Positions 60,005 to 64,000 of a stretch of 64,000 nucleotides of DNA are shown here, piece after piece. This DNA comes from DASYLJ01 sp964432595 (lineage in GTDB: Bacteria > Desulfobacterota > Binatia > DP-6): positions 62,001 to 126,000 of the forward strand of contig CAYSOF010000002.1 of assembly GCA_964432595.1 (NCBI GenBank), in the 5' to 3' direction. Below the pieces are notes generated by a model. The model was given only the letters and a program-made list of their open reading frames with translations. It was not told where the DNA came from and made no database searches. The translations under genes and the position numbers were made by a program. The first letter of the stretch is position 1; each line of letters starts with the position of its first letter.

Positions 60005-60585
60005 CTCGGGCAGAACACGGCGATCGTGAAGCCATGGGAGCCGCCGGTGCTGCCGACGTCGGCCAGCACGCCGTTCGCGTCGCGCAACAGCACCAGGAAC
60101 TGATCGTCGGGGATGCCGCCCGGGCGGCCGACGGCGGCCATGCCCGCGTGCGGGAACGCGGCGTCGCGGGACGCGATCGATGCGACCGCGATGCAGTCGT
60201 TCACGTCGCGATCCACCGTGACGATGTACTCGCCGGCGCCGTCGCGCTCGGCGGCGACGATGCCGCTCGCGCTGCGGAGCTGTGGCGGGTCGAGCAGCAT
60301 GCCGTCGCCGCCGCAGCACTGCCACGTCTGCACGAACGCGAAGATGCGCGTGTCGGCGCCGGGAGCGCCGGGCTCGCCCGCCGGGCCCTGCTGTCCGGCC
60401 TGGTTCCAGGTGAGCGCCTTCTCCTTCTTCTTGCAGGGCGTGCCGTCGACCACGCGGAGCTTGCCGTTCTTCGCGTTGTAGCAGGCCGTGATCGTCCCGT
60501 CGGCCGCCGGGATGGTCGCCCATGCGACGCCCGCGGCGATCAGCCCCGCGATCCCCAGCGTCGTCCACCAGCTCGTCCGCATCAT
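60001..60585 (-). CDS. Exported collagen-like protein
   Basis: A 194-residue protein with a signal peptide (hydrophobic about 7-22, cleavage near AWA). After GTITACYNAKNGKLRVVDG comes the short spacer CKKKEKALTWNQ, a collagen-like GPAGEPGAPGAD and a C-terminal beta-rich domain with CC near the middle and a final FCPS. The layout (small beta head, KKKE-WNQ, Gly-Xaa-Yaa run) is common in secreted proteins of Actinobacteria and Deltaproteobacteria and probably trimerises. I choose ATG 60585, preceded by GGGAGG; an open frame to 60687 overlaps the next gene. No enzymatic role. Confidence 0.72.
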   Translation of the reverse strand: MMRTSWWTTLGIAGLIAAGVAWATIPAADGTITACYNAKNGKLRVVDGTPCKKKEKALTWNQAGQQGPAGEPGAPGADTRIFAFVQTWQCCGGDGMLLDPPQLRSASGIVAAERDGAGEYIVTVDRDVNDCIAVASIASRDAAFPHAGMAAVGRPGGIPDDQFLVLLRDANGVLADVGSTGGSHGFTIAVFCPS

Positions 60586-60680
60586 CCACCTCCCGCCCTG
60601 CCAGTGCCGCATCGTCATCGGGCGGTCAAATGAGCTCCCGACCCATTGGGTCGGCGCGACACGCGTGCTACGCGCGACGG

Positions 60681-61673
60681 ATGGCACGCATGCGCTTCGG
60701 CATCCAGCTCGGCATCGGACTCGGCGACATCTCGCGGCTGCACGACATCGCGCAGCAGGTCGAGGAGCTCGGCTTCGACGTCGTCTACTTCCCCGATCAC
60801 CTGGTGCTCGAAGGCCCCGAGCGCCAGCGCATGTCCGGGCCGTCGTACGACGCGATGGCCATGACCATGATCGCAGCGCAGGCGACGAAGCGCGTGAAGG
60901 TCGGTCATCTCGTTCTCTGCAACCTGTTCCGGCATCCCGCCATGACCGCGCAGAGCCTCGCGACGCTCGACCAGCTGTCGGGCGGGCGCGCGCTCGCGGG
61001 GCTCGGCTCGGGATGGACCGAGACCGAGTTCGTCATGACCGGCATCCCGTACCCGCCCATCGGCGAGCGCCTGCGCATGCTCGACGAGTCGCTGACCTGC
61101 ATCCGCGGCATCTGGGGCGACGAGCCGTTCACCCACGACGGCGAGTTCTTCCACTTCAAGGACGCCGACCTCCTTCCGAAGACGGTGCAGAAGCCGCATC
61201 CGCCGATCGTCCTCGGCGGCGGTGGCAAGGGCCTGCTGCGCATCGCCGCCCGTCACGCCGACGTGCTGAACGTCATCTCCGACGTGGGCCGCCGCGGCTA
61301 CATCTCGATCGCGGGCTCGACGAAGCTCGACGACGACGCGTTCCGCAGCAAGGTCGACTTCGTGCGCGCCGAGGCCAAGCGCATCGGGCGCGACCCGCAG
61401 GCCATCGAGATGAGCAACTTCGTCTTCTCGCTGATGCTCGCCGACTCCGCGGACGCCGCGACGGCCATGCGCGAGGGGATGGCCTCCGCGTTCGGCTCGA
61501 CGCCCGAGGCGATCGGGCAGTCGCCGATGACGCTGGTCGGGACGCCGGACGGGCTCGTCGCCGAGATCCGCCGCCGCGAGAGCGCCTGGGACCTGCGCGA
61601 GGTCGTCTTCCAGTACCTCGACGAGTCGGTCGTGACCCGCTTCGCCAAAGAGGTGATCCCAGCGTTCCGATAG
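60681..61673 (+). CDS. LLM-class F420-dependent oxidoreductase
   Basis: A 330-residue TIM-barrel oxidoreductase of the luciferase-like monooxygenase class. FGIQLGIGLGDISRL, DVVYFPDHLVL, VKVGHLVLCNLFRHPAMTAQ and RALAGLGSGWTETEF are the standard blocks; this subgroup (TIGR03619-like) uses F420 rather than FMN. It would reduce or oxidise a small molecule, often in xenobiotic or secondary metabolism. F420 use also supports an F420-producing lineage. It is divergent from the collagen-like gene and 46 bases upstream of the MMPL transporter. Confidence 0.85.
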   Translation: MARMRFGIQLGIGLGDISRLHDIAQQVEELGFDVVYFPDHLVLEGPERQRMSGPSYDAMAMTMIAAQATKRVKVGHLVLCNLFRHPAMTAQSLATLDQLSGGRALAGLGSGWTETEFVMTGIPYPPIGERLRMLDESLTCIRGIWGDEPFTHDGEFFHFKDADLLPKTVQKPHPPIVLGGGGKGLLRIAARHADVLNVISDVGRRGYISIAGSTKLDDDAFRSKVDFVRAEAKRIGRDPQAIEMSNFVFSLMLADSADAATAMREGMASAFGSTPEAIGQSPMTLVGTPDGLVAEIRRRESAWDLREVVFQYLDESVVTRFAKEVIPAFR

Positions 61674-61719
61674 CCGCCTTGTCGGCCATCGGGTTGGACG
61701 ATAAGTCTCGACCAGCCCG

Positions 61720-63957
61720 ATGTATCGATGGCTCGCACGTCTCGCCCTCCGCCGGCATCGGGCGACCCTCGGCACCTGCGGCGTCGTGCTGGCGCTCGCG
61801 CTGCTCATGCTCTGGCGTGGCGGGACGCTCAGCTCCGGCACCACGCAGGGCATCGAGTCGGAGATCGCACAGCAGCTGATCTCCCGTGAGCTGGCCTATC
61901 CCGGCGAGTCGTCGTTCCTGATCCTCTTCCGCGGCCGCGACGGGCTCACCTGGAAGGACCCCCGCTATCGCACCGAGCTGACCGCCGCGCTGAAGGGCCT
62001 GCGGTCCGACCCGCGCGTGCGCGCGGTGCTCGCGCCCGACGACGCGCCCCAGCTGGTCGGCGAGCGCATGGTGTCGGCCGACGGTACGAAGACGCTCGCG
62101 GTGATCACGCTGCGCGACGAGTACTTCGGCGCGATGGCGGCGTATCCGGAGCTGCGGGCCACCGTCCGATCCGACCTGCTCGAGCCCGGGTTCACCGGGC
62201 ATCTCGCCTATCGAACCGACCTCGACCGGACGCTGGAGCACGACGTGCTCTTCGCCGAGCTGATCAGCCTGCCGCTGGCGCTGCTGGTGCTCGTCGCGGT
62301 GTTCCGCACCGTCGCCGCGGCGGCGCTCTCGGTGGGCGTCGGCGCGCTCGCCGTCGTCACCGGCATCGCCGCAATCATGGCGTTGTCGCGCGTGATGGAT
62401 ATCGCCGTCTACGCCATCAACGTCGCGTCGCTGATCGGCCTCGGCGTGGCGATCGACTACTCGCTGTTCATCGTCTCGCGATATCGCGACGAGCTCGCGC
62501 GCGGCGCCAGCTACGAGGACGCGCTGGTGACGGCGATGGACACGGCGGGGCACGCCGTCGTGTTCTCGGGCTTCGCGGTCGCGATCGGGCTCGGCGGCAT
62601 GCTGTTCTTCCAGGGGTCGTTCCTGGCGACGATGGGCCTCGGCGGCATGATCGTCGTGCTGCTGGCGGTGCTGTCGGCGCTGACGTTCCTGCCGGCGCTC
62701 CTCGTCGCCCTCGGACCGCGGATCAACGCGTGGCAGATGCCGGTGCGACGGATCGCCGGCTTCGACGGCATGTGGCATCGGATCGCCTCGTGGGTGATGG
62801 CGCGCCCGGTGCTCGTGCTGCTGCCGTCGCTCGCGTTCGTGCTGCTGCTCGGCTCGCCGTTCATCCGCCTGTCGATCGCCGCGGCCGACGTCAGCACGCT
62901 CCCGCGCGGCGTCGAGGCGCGCGACGTCTTCGAGGAGATGAAGGTCGCGTTCCCCGACCAGGCGCGCACGCGCGTCCTCGTGGTCGCACGCTATCCCGAC
63001 GAGCCGGCGTTCACGCCCGAGCGCGTCGGGCCGCTCTACGCGCTCGCGCAGCGCATCCGGGCGCTGCCCGGCGTCGTCAAGGTCGAGGGCGTCGTCGACA
63101 CCGATCCGCGGCTCACCGAGGAGTACTTCCGCGCCGACGCCGAGACGCCGACCGAGGACCTGCCGCTCGCCGCCCAGCGCGTGCGCGCGATGATGACGAC
63201 GAAGAACCTCGCGCTGCTGATCGTGCACACCGACGCCGCGCCGACCAGCGAGGCGGCGCGCGCGCTGGTGCACGCGATCCGCGCGGACCGCCGGGTCGGC
63301 GACGGCTCGTTCATCGTGACGGGCGCCCCCGCGAACGACGTCGACCTGAACGCCTTCATCCTCGCGCGCGTGCCGTACGCGATGGGCTTCATCTTCGTCG
63401 TCACGTACGTGGCGCTCTTCGTGATGCTGCGGTCGGTCGTCCTGCCGATCAAGGCGGTCATCATGAATCTGCTCTCGATCAGCGCGTCGTTCGGCGCCCT
63501 GGTGTGGATCTTCGAGGAGGGCCACCTGTCCTGGCTGCTGCGCTTCGAGCCGGGTCCGCTCGACGTCGGCGTGCCCGTCGTCATGTTCTGCGCGTTGTTC
63601 GGCCTGTCGATGGACTACGAGGTGCTGATGCTCTCGCGCATGCGCGAGGAGTACATGCGCACGGGCGACAACGCGTGGGCCGTCGCCGAAGGTCTCGAGC
63701 GGACGGGCCGCCTCGTCACGAGCGCCGCGGCGATCATGGTGGCCGTCTTCGTCGCCTTCGGGCTCGCGCGCGTCATCATGGTGAAGTCGCTGGGACTGAC
63801 GCTGGCGCTCGCCGTGCTCGTCGACGCGACGATCGTCCGCGTGCTGATCGTGCCGGCGACGATGCGCCTCTTCGGCGACCTCAACTGGTGGGCGCCGGCG
63901 TGGCTCGGCGGGCAGCGGCCCGAGGTGCCCGTCGCCGCGCGCCGTGCTGCCGGCTAG
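61720..63957 (+). CDS. MMPL/RND-family transporter
   Basis: A 745-residue transporter with two halves of one plus five membrane helices and periplasmic loops. The signature Asp-Tyr blocks LIGLGVAIDYSLFIVSRYRDE (first half, about 240-260) and FGLSMDYEVLMLSRMREE (second half) are both intact, so proton coupling is likely in both. MMPL pumps export lipids and hydrophobic metabolites. Unlike the RND gene at 41076, both halves keep the Asp. It follows the F420-type oxidoreductase. Cargo unknown. Confidence 0.88.
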   Translation: MYRWLARLALRRHRATLGTCGVVLALALLMLWRGGTLSSGTTQGIESEIAQQLISRELAYPGESSFLILFRGRDGLTWKDPRYRTELTAALKGLRSDPRVRAVLAPDDAPQLVGERMVSADGTKTLAVITLRDEYFGAMAAYPELRATVRSDLLEPGFTGHLAYRTDLDRTLEHDVLFAELISLPLALLVLVAVFRTVAAAALSVGVGALAVVTGIAAIMALSRVMDIAVYAINVASLIGLGVAIDYSLFIVSRYRDELARGASYEDALVTAMDTAGHAVVFSGFAVAIGLGGMLFFQGSFLATMGLGGMIVVLLAVLSALTFLPALLVALGPRINAWQMPVRRIAGFDGMWHRIASWVMARPVLVLLPSLAFVLLLGSPFIRLSIAAADVSTLPRGVEARDVFEEMKVAFPDQARTRVLVVARYPDEPAFTPERVGPLYALAQRIRALPGVVKVEGVVDTDPRLTEEYFRADAETPTEDLPLAAQRVRAMMTTKNLALLIVHTDAAPTSEAARALVHAIRADRRVGDGSFIVTGAPANDVDLNAFILARVPYAMGFIFVVTYVALFVMLRSVVLPIKAVIMNLLSISASFGALVWIFEEGHLSWLLRFEPGPLDVGVPVVMFCALFGLSMDYEVLMLSRMREEYMRTGDNAWAVAEGLERTGRLVTSAAAIMVAVFVAFGLARVIMVKSLGLTLALAVLVDATIVRVLIVPATMRLFGDLNWWAPAWLGGQRPEVPVAARRAAG

Positions 63958-63969
63958 CGGCCGGCGGTC

Positions 63970-64000
63970 CTACACGCGCAGTACGCCGCGGAATCCTCTG
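63970..64000 (-). CDS. Possible 3' end of a gene continuing past the window
   Basis: The last 31 bases contain, on the minus strand, a frame ending ...FRGVLRV and TAG (63970-63972), convergent with the MMPL gene. This is too short to assign a family; it is listed only because the spacing fits a convergent neighbour. Confidence 0.25.
   Translation of the reverse strand, partial: RGFRGVLRV

Overview
The window is GC-rich chromosomal DNA (about 70% by eye) with dense, short-gapped bacterial genes and no phage, plasmid, CRISPR, rRNA or tRNA signal that I can see. Outer-membrane barrels, many Sec-exported proteins, RND/MMPL pumps and an RpoD-type sigma factor point to a Gram-negative envelope. 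At the same time there are many acyl-CoA dehydrogenase, APH-type kinase, SDR, LLM oxidoreductase and DUF222-HNH genes of the kind common in Actinobacteria. That mixture, and the many secreted proteins with Cys-rich or Lys/Ala-rich helical tails, fits an uncultured deltaproteobacterial-grade lineage such as Binatota/Desulfobacterota. This placement is inference; no marker gene here settles it.

Layout: 1-4277 holds carbohydrate genes (GDP-mannose pyrophosphorylase end, glycogen debranching enzyme, GT4 glycosyltransferase) plus a short MscS channel. 4307-9571 holds an APH-type kinase, MBL hydrolase, small Cys-rich secreted protein, aminotransferase, gamma-carbonic-anhydrase-like protein and SDR. 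9577-12840 is a 1087-residue STAND-type ATPase. 12845-22140 is an acyl-CoA/alcohol catabolic region: an acyl-CoA dehydrogenase pair, an ion transporter, a SnoaL protein, and an operon of aldolase-SDR fusion, DUF7064-like protein, APH-type kinase and DUF6285 protein. A very long hairpin separates it from a sigma-70 gene and a FixL/FixJ-like two-component pair (22286-25914). 25973-27514 is a hydrolase/TetR divergent pair around a clean palindromic operator.

27511-40655 is rich in exported proteins: GH10 xylanase, a 747-residue protein with an internal duplication, GDPD phosphodiesterase, a repeat protein, with a CoA-transferase, a methyltransferase and a LuxR-type ATPase regulator among them. 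It ends in an lgt-like gene with an in-frame amber codon lying head-to-head with the remnant of a secreted-protein gene. 40761-46027 has a monooxygenase-like protein, an RND exporter, purD and an MFS transporter. 46018-51133 is a DUF2760 plus two divergent Hsp70 genes. 51208-54118 has a double OmpW-like barrel followed by a membrane nucleotide cyclase. 54121-63957 contains NnrU, DUF222-HNH, ABC-F, DUF1003, HAD, a collagen-like secreted protein, an F420-type oxidoreductase and an MMPL transporter.

The strongest leads are the kinase-containing catabolic operon at 17648-22140 (including a kinase whose conserved N-terminus lies upstream of any normal start codon), the fused double barrel, the paired Hsp70/DUF2760 locus, the broken lgt with its junction, and the shared helical Cys-pair tail on exported proteins.
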